A DNA stretch of 37,567 nucleotides from Bacteroides acidifaciens (GCF_024623065.1 NZ_JANJZR010000042.1:1-37567), one strand, 5' to 3'; counted from the stretch's first letter, positions 1 to 7,824 are shown. Made by a program: numbers and translations. Notes: a model not told the origin generated them from the letters alone.

Positions 1-2
1 TT

Positions 3-62
3 CCGCCAACTACAGACGGACGCGACAAGAAGAGCCGGGGTAAGTTAAAATATCAGCTATAA
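3..62 (+). CDS. Possible C-terminal tail of an unidentified gene cut by the window edge
   Basis: The frame starting at base 3 reads without a stop for 19 codons and ends in KLKYQL before TAA at 60-62. The basic, polar composition is compatible with a protein tail. The other two forward frames also stay open for 13 to 15 codons, so this is weak evidence. No family can be assigned. Confidence 0.22.
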   Translation, partial: PPTTDGRDKKSRGKLKYQL

Positions 63-357
63 GATTATGACTGAAGAAAATGTAAACAGGCTCTTAGTGC
101 TTTACAGATAAATACACTCCCAAAAAGTCTTATCCCACACCGCACAAACCAATATTGCAAAAAATCAACATATCAAACTTTACCCAAAACACCACCACAC
201 CTCTAAATCCCATTTAACTAATAACTATGCAGCAATGAACCAAACGATATTAAAAAGAAAGGATTTAAGTTCCGAACAGTAATTGAAAACCAAACTTTAT
301 CATAGTCATTTTTTTATAAATCCATACTATACAAACAGTACAATACTACTTCTTTTA

Positions 358-387
358 TTGATTCCATGCTTACTCTTTGTATATTTG
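358..387 (+). promoter_or_regulatory. Candidate Bacteroides-type promoter, distal
   Basis: TTG at 358-360 is followed after exactly 19 nt by TATATTTG at 380-387, a perfect match to the TAnnTTTG -7 element. A transcript would begin near 394, about 160 nt before the ATG at 558. It either gives that gene a long leader or drives a small RNA. Confidence 0.45.
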
Positions 388-501
388 AATATCATAATCA
401 TGCATTCCCATGTACGTTATCGACTGTTGATATTATGTGAGTTAGCGTATTGAAGTGAACTATTTTATAAGTAACCTTTTCAGCAAATATCTGCAAAAAA
501 G

Positions 502-532
502 TTGCTTTTCTGAATAAAATTCCCTATATTTG
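502..532 (+). promoter_or_regulatory. Candidate promoter of the 558-1421 gene
   Basis: TTG at 502-504 (TTGC to 505) lies about 19 to 20 nt from TATATTTG at 525-532. The predicted start near 539 leaves a leader of about 18 nt before the ATG at 558, typical for a Bacteroides housekeeping promoter. Confidence 0.6.
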
Positions 533-557
533 GACTATAACCAAAGCGAGAACAATT

Positions 558-1421
558 ATGGCTAACCCTAGATTACCGGGCATTTCCGAAAACGAGCAAG
601 CCTTATTGTATGCCAAACTGAACGAATACAACCGTGGCAGAGCCTCTTTCAAAGAGGCAGGCGTTTACTTGGTGGTGACGCCCCGACCGGGGAAACCAAA
701 CTATTCACTTTGGCTCTATTCTCCCCTGCCCGAAAAACAATCAATTCTTTACATACATGACCTGTCACCGGATATTAACGAATCTCTCCGAATGGCAAGT
801 ACGCTGCTTTATTACTCAAGACGCTGCCTTATCCTTGTAGATTATAATGAAAAAAGAATGCAGAGCAATGGCGACGACCTTATCTTCTTCGGGAAATATC
901 GCGGACACTTCCTGCATGAAATACTGAAGATAGACCCGGCTTATTTAAGTTGGATAGCCTATAAGTTTACTCCGAAGATTCCAAAGCAGGAACGCTTCGT
1001 CAAGATAGCGCAGGCTTACCATTCCATACATCTGGACATTATGCAGAGAAAGTCCAGAGAGAAACGTTCGTCCAGCCGGTATTTGGGAGAATTGGGAGAG
1101 AAGCTTACAGACTTGAAACTGAAAGTGATCCGTGTACGGCTGGAAGACGATCCGTACAAAACAAGAGTAAATGGTACTACTCCACAGTTTTTTGTCAAGC
1201 AGATGCTCACACTGACGGATGCCAGCGGAAACCTGGTCGTCATGAGTATTCCGTCCAAAAATCCCAGTGCAGTATCATGCACTTTATCCGGGATAGAGCA
1301 TGAATACCGACTGGGAGAGATTATCTACGTCGCATCGGCGAAAGTATCACGCCGGTACGAAAGCTACGGTTCAAAATATACGCGCCTTAGCCATGTGAAG
1401 TTTGCAAGGCTCAACGTTTAG
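558..1421 (+). CDS. Hypothetical protein with ExoX C-terminal-like motif and possible OB-fold end
   Basis: A 287-residue soluble protein with no signal peptide or membrane segment. Around residues 106-136 it reads GDDLIFFGKYRGHFLHEIL then DPAYLSWIAYKF, which matches the small FGKYKG/DP.YL.W module seen at the C terminus of exodeoxyribonuclease X-like proteins, thought to bind DNA. The nuclease domain itself (DEDD motifs) is absent. The last 90 residues alternate short beta-type segments (TLTDASGNLVVMSI, LGEIIYVASAKVSRR), suggesting an OB-like fold, which is inference. A lysine/arginine-rich stretch at about 160-175 separates the two parts. A nucleic-acid-binding role is plausible, but the function is unknown. 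The gene has its own promoter (502-532), and its last 11 bp overlap the end of the convergent phosphoesterase gene. Confidence 0.8.
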   Translation: MANPRLPGISENEQALLYAKLNEYNRGRASFKEAGVYLVVTPRPGKPNYSLWLYSPLPEKQSILYIHDLSPDINESLRMASTLLYYSRRCLILVDYNEKRMQSNGDDLIFFGKYRGHFLHEILKIDPAYLSWIAYKFTPKIPKQERFVKIAQAYHSIHLDIMQRKSREKRSSSRYLGELGEKLTDLKLKVIRVRLEDDPYKTRVNGTTPQFFVKQMLTLTDASGNLVVMSIPSKNPSAVSCTLSGIEHEYRLGEIIYVASAKVSRRYESYGSKYTRLSHVKFARLNV

Positions 1422-2418
1422 TCCAATCGTCCTTGACAAAGCTTGCCGGATAAGAGACTTTATCCACAATGCCGTCTTTCTGACGAATCCAGGAAGTGAA
1501 TGTGCGTGCGCCTTCATCCAATACAATGATACGGGCACCGTTCGGCAAATGGTTGTACACAGTGTTTCCACCAGTGTAACGCCCGTAAGCCAAAAGGATA
1601 TTTTTCCACATGACCGCATAGTCATTGTCATGGTCGTGACCGACAAATATACCCATCACGTCTCCCGCTTCTTTCATGGCAGCAAACATTCCTGTATTTA
1701 TTCTAGGTGCACAGGCTTCTTCCATACGCGTTCCACGAAAAGCTGCGTTTTCATCGCGAATGGCTTCGTGATATTCGGGCAGAGGAATATGAAAAAAGGC
1801 AAGGGCAGGTAACGGTTGTCCGCCATTCTGAGTTTTATAAGCGGCGCTTTGCTGACGATACCAGTTAATCTGGTCGAACGTAAGCCAGTTATATCCCTTT
1901 ACATCTTTCAAAGGTGAGTAAGAGTGAGAGTCCATGCAATAAAGCAAAGCTGCATCCTTCTTAGAATCAGAAGACGATTTTACGGTCAAGACATAATCCG
2001 GCGACAAAGCAGTTCCCCGGTCCGGCAGCAGATTACCCGGAACGGTACGGATGATGTCATACAATTGTGACCGTGTCAATCCTTGTTCGTCATCATGATT
2101 TCCAAAAGTTACGACAAAAGGAAGCTTATGCTTGGCTACTTGTTGCAAGACCTTCCGCATACCGGAATCGGCAGGTGCTGCATAGATAACATCTCCGGTA
2201 AAGACAACCAAATCCGGCCGTTCGGCATCAAGTACTTGGTTGATACGCTCCAATGCTACGTCAGAAGCCGGATTACCATACTTGAAGTGTACATCGGTAA
2301 ATTGCACAATCTTGAATTTACCATCTTTACTGAATTTCAGTTCTCTTTTTTGAGCGATACAAAAAGTAGTTGCCAACAGTAAGATTAGTGTCAAGCGAAA
2401 TCTCAAAAGTCGAATCAT
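1411..2418 (-). CDS. Secreted calcineurin-like metallophosphoesterase
   Basis: A 335-residue protein with an N-terminal signal peptide (hydrophobic run LTLILLLATTFCIA, likely cleaved near AQK). It carries the full metallophosphoesterase signature: D42-x-H44, G75-D76, G106-N107-H108-D109, a later FHIPLPEY histidine, and GHDHDND near residue 260. These residues bind two metals in the purple acid phosphatase/calcineurin superfamily. It probably acts in the periplasm on phosphate esters; the substrate cannot be read from sequence. It lies 19 nt downstream of ispF on the same strand and is probably the last gene of the rex-FAH-ispF run. Its 3' end overlaps the convergent gene by 11 bp, leaving no room for a separate terminator. 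Confidence 0.9.
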   Translation of the reverse strand: MIRLLRFRLTLILLLATTFCIAQKRELKFSKDGKFKIVQFTDVHFKYGNPASDVALERINQVLDAERPDLVVFTGDVIYAAPADSGMRKVLQQVAKHKLPFVVTFGNHDDEQGLTRSQLYDIIRTVPGNLLPDRGTALSPDYVLTVKSSSDSKKDAALLYCMDSHSYSPLKDVKGYNWLTFDQINWYRQQSAAYKTQNGGQPLPALAFFHIPLPEYHEAIRDENAAFRGTRMEEACAPRINTGMFAAMKEAGDVMGIFVGHDHDNDYAVMWKNILLAYGRYTGGNTVYNHLPNGARIIVLDEGARTFTSWIRQKDGIVDKVSYPASFVKDDWTKR

Positions 2419-2437
2419 AATTATTTATATTAGGGGG

Positions 2438-2920
2438 TTAATTATTCTTCTCAATCAGTACTGTGGCATAGGCCGAAATACCCTCTTCGCGACCTGTAAA
2501 CCCGAGTTTCTCGGTAGTAGTCGCTTTAATGGAAATATCATCCACATCAATTCCCATAACTGTCGCCATTGTCTCCTGCATCAAAGGGATATGCGCTTTG
2601 AGCTTCGGACGCTCGGCGCAGATGGTGGCGTCAATATTGCCAACCTTATATCCTTTAGAAGCAATCAATTCCACTGTCTTTTTCAGCAGAATCTTGCTGT
2701 CTATATTTTTATATTCTCCCGCTGTATCCGGGAAGTGATAGCCAATATCGCGCATATTTGCCGCCCCCAACAAGGCGTCACAAACGGCGTGCAATAATAC
2801 ATCAGCGTCCGAATGTCCCAACAATCCTTTCGAATGTTCCAAAAGGATACCGCCGAGCCACAGTTCACGCCCTTCGACCAACTGATGTACGTCGAAGCCA
2901 AAACCTACTCTTATCTTCAT
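2438..2920 (-). CDS. ispF: 2-C-methyl-D-erythritol 2,4-cyclodiphosphate synthase
   Basis: A 160-residue cytosolic enzyme of the non-mevalonate (MEP) isoprenoid pathway. It converts CDP-methylerythritol 2-phosphate to the 2,4-cyclodiphosphate with release of CMP. The family motifs are all present: the metal-binding D10-V-H12 in GFGFDVHQL, the GLLGHSDADVLLHAVCDALLGA helix with H44, DIGYHFPD, the segment KLGFTGREEG near the C terminus, and the usual length. It is a homotrimer in other bacteria (family knowledge). It follows the FAH-family gene by 65 nt and precedes the phosphoesterase by 19 nt. Confidence 0.97.
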   Translation of the reverse strand: MKIRVGFGFDVHQLVEGRELWLGGILLEHSKGLLGHSDADVLLHAVCDALLGAANMRDIGYHFPDTAGEYKNIDSKILLKKTVELIASKGYKVGNIDATICAERPKLKAHIPLMQETMATVMGIDVDDISIKATTTEKLGFTGREEGISAYATVLIEKNN

Positions 2921-2985
2921 AATTTGTTTAATAAATGAGTACTAATAATTGTGATAATGGTTAATGACGGATGTCCGAAGGGAAA

Positions 2986-3600
2986 TCAACGGATATAAAA
3001 ATCCAGCAACTTCTCCCCTTCCAGACAGCCTTGCAAGTGTTGTCCTATACTGACAGGACCTACACCGACAGGAGTACCGGTAAACAGCAAATCACCGATT
3101 TTCAATGTTACAAACTGACTGACATACGCTATGATATCGTCTACCTTGAAAAGCATGTCCGCCGTACAGCCATTCTGTACTTCTTTACCGTCAATCAACA
3201 GGTTGAAGTTCAGATTCTGAATATCCTTATATCGGTCTACGGAGACAAATTCTCCGATAGCGGCAGATGAATCGAAACCTTTACACAACTCCCAAGGATT
3301 TCCCTGTTCGCGAAACTTCCGTTGAAGGTCACGGGCTGTAAAGTCAATACCTACTGTCACTGCGTCATAATACCGGTTCGCAAAACGGGGAGCGATATTC
3401 TTCCCCAACCGGTTGATCCGGACTACCAGTTCCGTTTCATAATGTATCTCGTTAGAAAAATCGGGAATGAAAAACGGTTTGCCATCTTTTAGAATAGCAG
3501 AGTCCGGTTTCATAAAAATGACCGGTTCCCTATTTACTTGTGTATGCCCCAGTTCTTTATTGTGCTGGGCGTAGTTCATGCCTACTGCAATAATCTTCAT
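2986..3600 (-). CDS. Fumarylacetoacetate hydrolase (FAH) family protein
   Basis: A 204-residue protein of the compact FAH-fold type (YcgM/FAHD1-like). It starts with IIAVGMNYAQHNKELG and contains the metal-ligand set E55-x-E57 (HYETELVV) and D86 (VGIDFTARDLQ), then KGFDSSAAIG and the GDLLFTGTPVGVGPV loop. Family members act as acylpyruvases, oxaloacetate decarboxylases or related C-C hydrolases on 2-oxo acids; the exact substrate is not predictable. Its ATG overlaps the rex stop codon by one base (TAATG at 3598-3602), so the two genes are probably translationally coupled and share the rex promoter. Confidence 0.92.
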   Translation of the reverse strand: MKIIAVGMNYAQHNKELGHTQVNREPVIFMKPDSAILKDGKPFFIPDFSNEIHYETELVVRINRLGKNIAPRFANRYYDAVTVGIDFTARDLQRKFREQGNPWELCKGFDSSAAIGEFVSVDRYKDIQNLNFNLLIDGKEVQNGCTADMLFKVDDIIAYVSQFVTLKIGDLLFTGTPVGVGPVSIGQHLQGCLEGEKLLDFYIR

Positions 3601-4250
3601 TATTTCTCGTTAAAATTCAATCTGTTAAACATTACAGCCAGGTGGGCATATAGGGAAGTATTCTGCACGACAATATTCTCAGGCACGCGAATACGGAAAG
3701 GAGTAAAGTTCCATACTGCCTTTATGCCACCATCTACCATCTTATTTGTAATTTCCTGAGCTATATTAATAGGCACTGTCAGCACACCGATATTCACATC
3801 GTATTCTTTCATCTTCGCTTCAAAATCATCGGAATGGAAAATAGGGATTCCGTCCAAGTCCTTCCCCACCAATTCCGGGTTGACATCAAACGCTGCTACA
3901 ATCTCCAATCCGAAATGCTGTAAACCGGAATCACGAAGCAAGGCTCCACCCAAGCTACCTACACCAAACAAAAAGGCTTTGTGCATATTGGTAAATCCAA
4001 GAAAGCTCTCCAACACCTCAATCAACGCGTCGATGTTGTAACCAACTCTCGTACGTCCTGAAATATCAACATATGACAAGTCCTTGGCGATTTGGGAAGC
4101 GTCAATATTTATTTCCTTAGAGATTTGTGTAGAAGAGACATATTGCTCTCCTTTTTCTTTCATTAGTTTTATATTAGACAGATACCAGGGAAGCCTGCGT
4201 AAGGTAGGCTCCGGCACTTTATCCGCCTCTTTTCGTATAGATGTGCTCAT
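3600..4250 (-). CDS. rex: Redox-sensing transcriptional repressor Rex
   Basis: A 216-residue repressor that senses the NADH/NAD+ ratio. The N-terminal winged helix (LRRLPWYLSNIKLM...VSSTQISKEINIDASQIAKDLSYV) binds DNA. The Rossmann part has the nucleotide loop FLFGVGSLGGALL and later TVPINIAQEITNKMVDGGIKAVWNFTP, all typical of Rex. I start at ATG 4248-4250 (MSTSIRK) and not at 4286. A strong promoter has its -7 box at 4276-4283, so a start at 4286 would lie upstream of the predicted transcript. Rex homologues repress fermentation and respiration genes when NADH is high. I found no clear Rex operator (TTGTGA-N-TCACAA) in the window, so its targets are elsewhere or degenerate here. Confidence 0.96.
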   Translation of the reverse strand: MSTSIRKEADKVPEPTLRRLPWYLSNIKLMKEKGEQYVSSTQISKEINIDASQIAKDLSYVDISGRTRVGYNIDALIEVLESFLGFTNMHKAFLFGVGSLGGALLRDSGLQHFGLEIVAAFDVNPELVGKDLDGIPIFHSDDFEAKMKEYDVNIGVLTVPINIAQEITNKMVDGGIKAVWNFTPFRIRVPENIVVQNTSLYAHLAVMFNRLNFNEK

Positions 4251-4275
4251 ACTTCTTACAAAATTTGGTATTTTG

Positions 4276-4306
4276 CAAAAGTACATTATTTTTTGAGACT
4301 GACAAC
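4276..4306 (-). promoter_or_regulatory. Promoter of rex
   Basis: On the minus strand TTG (4305-4303) is followed by 19 nt and TACTTTTG (4283-4276), an exact TAnnTTTG match. The predicted start near 4269 leaves about 19 nt before the rex ATG at 4250. Confidence 0.65.
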
Positions 4307-4361
4307 CGTATAGTGGAAAACCTTAATAGAGATTAAACAAAACGATGAAAAGTGGTACAAA

Positions 4362-4393
4362 TTTGGCTCTTTTCCATAAGTTTGATACTTTTG
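4362..4393 (+). promoter_or_regulatory. Promoter of the SUI1/YciH-type gene
   Basis: TTTG at 4362-4365, a 20-nt spacer and TACTTTTG at 4386-4393 match the Bacteroides consensus. It is divergent from the rex promoter, so the two share a region of about 60 bp between their -33 elements. Confidence 0.6.
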
Positions 4394-4416
4394 AGAAGAA
4401 ATGAGAAGAAATAAAA

Positions 4417-4776
4417 ATGACGAATATGAAAAAGAATGATTGGAAAGACAGACTGAACATAGTGTATTCAACGAATCCTGACTTCGGTTATGAGACGGAT
4501 GACAACAAAGAACAGACCACCCTTGATAAAGCCAAACAAAACCTACGGGTTTCCATCGATAAAAAGAACCGTGGCGGAAAAGTGGTAACATTAATTACCG
4601 GATTCATCGGTACGGATAACGACCTGAAAGAACTCGGCAAGCTGCTGAAAAGCAAATGCGGAGTGGGCGGTTCGGCTAAAGACGGTGAAATCATCGTACA
4701 GGGAGATTTCAAGACTAAGATTATCGAACTGCTCGTCAAGGAAGGATATACAAAGACGAAAGGCATAGGCGGTTAA
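4417..4776 (+). CDS. SUI1/eIF1-family translation factor (YciH-type)
   Basis: A 119-residue cytosolic protein. The second half holds the SUI1 domain: RGGKVVTLITGFIGTDNDLKEL, then KSKCGVGGSAKDGEIIVQGDF and a final KEGYTKTKGIGG, the standard eIF1/YciH core. The bacterial homologue can influence initiation fidelity, but its role is not settled. The predicted transcript start near 4400 leaves 17 nt before ATG 4417. An in-frame ATG at 4426 (MKKNDWKDRL) is an equally reasonable start. It is monocistronic and ends in the bidirectional terminator shared with tsf. Confidence 0.93.
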   Translation: MTNMKKNDWKDRLNIVYSTNPDFGYETDDNKEQTTLDKAKQNLRVSIDKKNRGGKVVTLITGFIGTDNDLKELGKLLKSKCGVGGSAKDGEIIVQGDFKTKIIELLVKEGYTKTKGIGG

Positions 4777-4783
4777 GCATAAA

Positions 4784-4823
4784 AAAAACGGTCACTACGA
4801 GAATATTCGTGTGACCGTTTTCT
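4784..4823. terminator. Bidirectional terminator between the SUI1 gene and tsf
   Basis: A near-perfect hairpin: AAAACGGTCAC pairs with GTGACCGTTTT, and TACGA with TCGT continues the stem inward around GAATAT. It has A-rich sequence on the left and T-rich sequence on the right, so it can stop both converging transcripts. Confidence 0.85.
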
Positions 4824-4847
4824 ATCTAATATATTTTCAGAAGAATA

Positions 4848-5840
4848 TTATTCAGCTTTCAAAGTGAAACGCTTGAAGTCAACAATCTTCAGTTCAGGGT
4901 CAGCAGCAGCCAACACTTCTCTTACAGTCTTCTTACCGTCCATGATATCTTCCTGGTTCAGCAAACAAACTTCTTTCAAGAACTTGCCCAGACGACCTTT
5001 CGCGATGTTCTGAATCATTTGTTCAGGCAGGTGTGCAGCCTTCTCTGCAGAAACAGTAGCAATGATTTCTTTTGCTTTCGCTACATCTTCAGCAGTAATC
5101 CAGCCTTTAGCCATGTTGCTTTCCATGTGTTCTTCGCTATCCACATGAGCCGGATTGATATTAGCTTTCTTCAAAGCAGCTTCTACAGCTTTCTGTACCT
5201 GTTCTGCTTTTGTCTTCTCAATAGCTACTTCGATTTCTTTCTGTTTTACTTCTTCAGAAACGCCATCTTCATCAATTGCAATCGGATTCATGGCAGCAAT
5301 CTGCATAGCTACTTGCTTAGCCAACTGCTCGTTCACTTCCTTGTTGAAAGCAACAATCGTGCAAAGACCGTTTCTGTTCATGTGATTGTAAACAGCAGTG
5401 CATACACCTTCTACAGTCATGTAACCGTCAAGTTCCATCTTCTCACCTGTGATACCGCTACGGTCAGTCACTGCATCCTGTACAGTACCGTTACCCATCG
5501 GCAATGCTTTTACTTCTTCCAAAGTAGCGCATTTATTAGCCACAGCCAGATCAAGAATATCCTGAGTCAGTTTCACGAAATCAGCATTCTGAGCCACAAA
5601 GTCAGTTTCACACTTCAAAGCAACGATAACAGCACGGTCACCGGTAGTTTTAGCCAAAACGCAACCTTCAGAAGCTTCACGTTCCGAACGCTTAGCAGCA
5701 ACAGCTTGTCCTTTCTTACGGATAATTTCCATTGCCTTGTCGAAATCGCCTTCAGCTTCAGTCAACGCGTTTTTGCAATCCATCATACCAGCTCCGGTCA
5801 TTTTGCGCAGCTTGGTAATATCAGCCATACTTACAGCCAT
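4848..5840 (-). CDS. tsf: Translation elongation factor Ts
   Basis: A 330-residue guanine-nucleotide exchange factor for EF-Tu. The N-terminal UBA-like domain (ITKLRKMTGAGMMDCKNALTEA, about residues 8-29) and the diagnostic TDFVAQN motif at 79-85 are clear, followed by two dimerisation-type subdomains. An internal methionine at residue 5 (MADITKL) is an alternative start that would resemble EF-Ts of other phyla. It is the last gene of the rplM-rpsI-rpsB-tsf operon and is separated from rpsB by a 122-nt gap with a nested hairpin. Confidence 0.98.
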   Translation of the reverse strand: MAVSMADITKLRKMTGAGMMDCKNALTEAEGDFDKAMEIIRKKGQAVAAKRSEREASEGCVLAKTTGDRAVIVALKCETDFVAQNADFVKLTQDILDLAVANKCATLEEVKALPMGNGTVQDAVTDRSGITGEKMELDGYMTVEGVCTAVYNHMNRNGLCTIVAFNKEVNEQLAKQVAMQIAAMNPIAIDEDGVSEEVKQKEIEVAIEKTKAEQVQKAVEAALKKANINPAHVDSEEHMESNMAKGWITAEDVAKAKEIIATVSAEKAAHLPEQMIQNIAKGRLGKFLKEVCLLNQEDIMDGKKTVREVLAAADPELKIVDFKRFTLKAE

Positions 5841-5890
5841 AATAATTTCCTTTATTTAAATGAATAATAATTTTCGAAACAAAAAAATAT

Positions 5891-5950
5891 GCCAATCTGC
5901 CAATCAAAATACAAGCGTATAATTATACTCTTGCACATTAGCAAATTGGC
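5891..5950 (-). promoter_or_regulatory. Nested inverted repeat between rpsB and tsf
   Basis: GCCAATCTGC (5891-5900) and GCAAATTGGC (5941-5950) pair at 9 of 10 positions around an inner perfect palindrome, GTATAATTATAC (5917-5928). It lies in the rpsB-tsf gap and has no strong T-run on the minus strand. It may be a partial terminator, a processing site or an mRNA stability element. Confidence 0.4.
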
Positions 5951-5962
5951 ACATTTTATATA

Positions 5963-6799
5963 TTAAGCCTCTTCGTCTTCCTTGATGAATGCAGCAGCTT
6001 TAGCTGCGTTAATAGCTTCTTCGTCAGACTTATCGAGTCTAGCTTTCACTGATTTTTTCTTGCCTTTGTTAGCAGGAGCTTCACCAGCAGCTTCCATATC
6101 GATCTTTTCAGCTTTTCTTTCTTCCAAACCTTCGATCATTGCAGCGCAGCAAGCATCCAAGATAACTTCTACAGATTTAGTAGCGTCATCGTTAGCAGGA
6201 ATTACGAAATCTACGTTTGAAGGATCAGAGTTAGTATCAACGATACCAAATACAGGGATACCCAGACGGTTAGCTTCGCGAACTGCGATATTTTCTTTCA
6301 TTACGTCGATAACGAACAATGCAGACGGCAGACGAGTCAGGTCAGCGATAGAGCCCAAAGTCTTATCCAATTTCGCACGTTGACGTGAAATCTGAAGAAT
6401 TTCTCTCTTAGAAAGGTTAGAATAAGTACCATCGTTAGTCAATTTATCGATAGTAGCCATTTTCTTCACAGCCTTACGGATAGTCGGGAAGTTAGTCAAC
6501 ATACCACCCGGCCAGCGTTCGATTACATAAGGCATATTAACAGATTGAGCTTTCTCAGCTACAACTTGTTTAGCTTGTTTTTTAGTAGCAACAAAAAGAA
6601 CTTTCTTGCCAGATTTGGCAATCTGTTTCAAAGCTTCAGCAGCTTCGTCTACTTTTGCAACTGTTTTGTGGAGGTCAATGATATGAATACCATTGCGTTC
6701 CATGAAAATATAAGGAGCCATTGCAGGGTTCCACTTTCTCTTAAGGTGTCCGAAGTGGCAACCAGCCTCCAATAATGTATCAAAATTTGTTCTTGACAT
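5963..6799 (-). CDS. rpsB: 30S ribosomal protein S2
   Basis: A 278-residue small-subunit protein. The N terminus (LLEAGCHFGHLKRKWNPAM) and internal segments (YVIERWPGGMLTNFPTIRKAV, GIVDTNSDPSNVDFVIPANDDA) are S2 signatures. The C-terminal extension from about residue 225 is charged and alanine/lysine-rich, ending EDEEA, as is common in Bacteroidetes S2. In E. coli S2 represses rpsB-tsf (established there). The 122-nt gap upstream of this gene contains a structured leader candidate at 6842-6898. Confidence 0.98.
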   Translation of the reverse strand: MSRTNFDTLLEAGCHFGHLKRKWNPAMAPYIFMERNGIHIIDLHKTVAKVDEAAEALKQIAKSGKKVLFVATKKQAKQVVAEKAQSVNMPYVIERWPGGMLTNFPTIRKAVKKMATIDKLTNDGTYSNLSKREILQISRQRAKLDKTLGSIADLTRLPSALFVIDVMKENIAVREANRLGIPVFGIVDTNSDPSNVDFVIPANDDATKSVEVILDACCAAMIEGLEERKAEKIDMEAAGEAPANKGKKKSVKARLDKSDEEAINAAKAAAFIKEDEEA

Positions 6800-6841
6800 C
6801 TTGTTTTTTCTTTAAATCGTTTACTTTCTTTTTTGTTTTTT

Positions 6842-6898
6842 CTAAACCAACCGCTGGGTAGTCTTACGAGCAGAGTCCCAGTAGTTTAGATACTAAAC
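6842..6898 (-). promoter_or_regulatory. Candidate rpsB leader RNA with alternative pairings
   Basis: On the minus-strand RNA, GTTTAG (6898-6893) can pair with CTAAAC (6889-6884) across a 3-nt loop. The same CTAAAC can instead pair with a second GTTTAG (6847-6842), enclosing a CTGGG/CCCAG hairpin (6881-6877 with 6858-6854). The two folds exclude each other. The sequence after it is A-rich, so it is not an intrinsic terminator. It ends 43 nt before the rpsB start codon, where an S2-binding control element would be expected. Confidence 0.5.
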
Positions 6899-6921
6899 AT
6901 ATTCCTCTATCAGGCAACACA

Positions 6922-7308
6922 TTAACGCTTGCTGAACTGGAATCTTCTACGAGCTTTCGGCTGTCCCGGTTTCTTACGTTCAACAGAACGAGGGTCACGA
7001 GTCATGAAGCCTTCTGCACGAAGAGCGGCTTTATCTTCAGCGTTCATCTTAACCAGTGCACGAGCGATTGCCAAACGCAATGCCTGAGACTGACCAGTGA
7101 AACCACCACCACACAAGTTCACCTTGATGTCATACTTCTCAGCAGCACCCAGCTTGTTCAATGGTTGTTTTACAACATACTGAAGAATAGTTGATGGAAA
7201 GTACTCTGCAAGGTCTCTCTTGTTAATAGTAATCTTTCCTGTACCTTCGCTTACGAATATGCGTGCAATAGCACGTTTACGTCTGCCTAATGCATTTACT
7301 ACTTCCAT
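6922..7308 (-). CDS. rpsI: 30S ribosomal protein S9
   Basis: A 128-residue small-subunit protein. The start (VNALGRRKRAIARIFVSEGTGKITINKR), the central GGGFTGQSQALRLAIARAL and the C-terminal RRRFQFSKR tail, which reaches the P-site tRNA in known ribosomes, identify it without doubt. It lies 6 nt downstream of rplM, the usual rplM-rpsI pair. Confidence 0.98.
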   Translation of the reverse strand: MEVVNALGRRKRAIARIFVSEGTGKITINKRDLAEYFPSTILQYVVKQPLNKLGAAEKYDIKVNLCGGGFTGQSQALRLAIARALVKMNAEDKAALRAEGFMTRDPRSVERKKPGQPKARRRFQFSKR

Positions 7309-7314
7309 TATATC

Positions 7315-7776
7315 TTATTTATATGAATTAATATCAATCATTTTCGGGTTCTGTGCAGCATGTTTGTGTTCGCTACCAGCGTAAACATACAAGTTGTTCA
7401 GCAATTTAGCTCCCAGGATATTCTTAGGAAGCATACCCTTCACTACTTTTTTCAGTAATCTCTCTTCTCCGTTCGGTTTTGCAATCAAACGGGCAGGAGT
7501 CATTTCTCTCTGACCACCAGGATAACCTGTATATGACAAATAAACTCTGTCATTCCATTTGTTACCAGTCAGTTTTACTTTGTCTGCATTGATGATGATA
7601 ACGTTATCACCGCAGTCTACGTGAGGAGTAAAGTTTGGTTTGTACTTTCCTCTCAGCAATTTTGCAACTTTTGCTCCCAGACGGCCTAATGTTTGGTCTG
7701 TAGCGTCAACGATAACCCATTCTTTGGTTACAGTCGCTTTGTTTGCAGAAATGGTCTTGTAACTTAAAGTATCCAC
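7315..7776 (-). CDS. rplM: 50S ribosomal protein L13
   Basis: A 153-residue large-subunit protein. Motifs are WVIVDATDQTLGRLGAKVAKLLRGK, the VIIINADKVKLTGNKW strand, and KGMLPKNILGAKLLNNLYVYAGSEHKHAAQ near the end. It is the first gene of the four-gene ribosomal operon, transcribed from the promoter at 7901-7931 with a leader of roughly 120 nt that includes a hairpin at 7825-7853. Confidence 0.98.
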   Translation of the reverse strand: MDTLSYKTISANKATVTKEWVIVDATDQTLGRLGAKVAKLLRGKYKPNFTPHVDCGDNVIIINADKVKLTGNKWNDRVYLSYTGYPGGQREMTPARLIAKPNGEERLLKKVVKGMLPKNILGAKLLNNLYVYAGSEHKHAAQNPKMIDINSYK

Positions 7777-7824
7777 TCTAATTTTGTTTTTTAAATGTTA
7801 CTACTAAAAATTCTTCACCACTCA

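Larger units (their letters stand above)
63..557. other. AT-rich intergenic region with two promoter-like sites
   Basis: I see no convincing coding region on either strand here. The stretch is AT-rich. It holds two good matches to the Bacteroides promoter pattern on the plus strand, at 358-387 and 502-532, listed separately. The second sits directly upstream of the gene at 558. Confidence 0.6.

Noticed and set aside
1402..1812. 136-codon plus-strand frame overlapping the phosphoesterase gene
   Set aside because: It is antisense to a gene with all metallophosphoesterase motifs, with no promoter or family resemblance of its own.
2941..2985. Possible Rex operator upstream of ispF (TTGTGATAATGG...)
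   Set aside because: Only the left half TTGTGA fits. The right half lacks TCACAA at the proper spacing.
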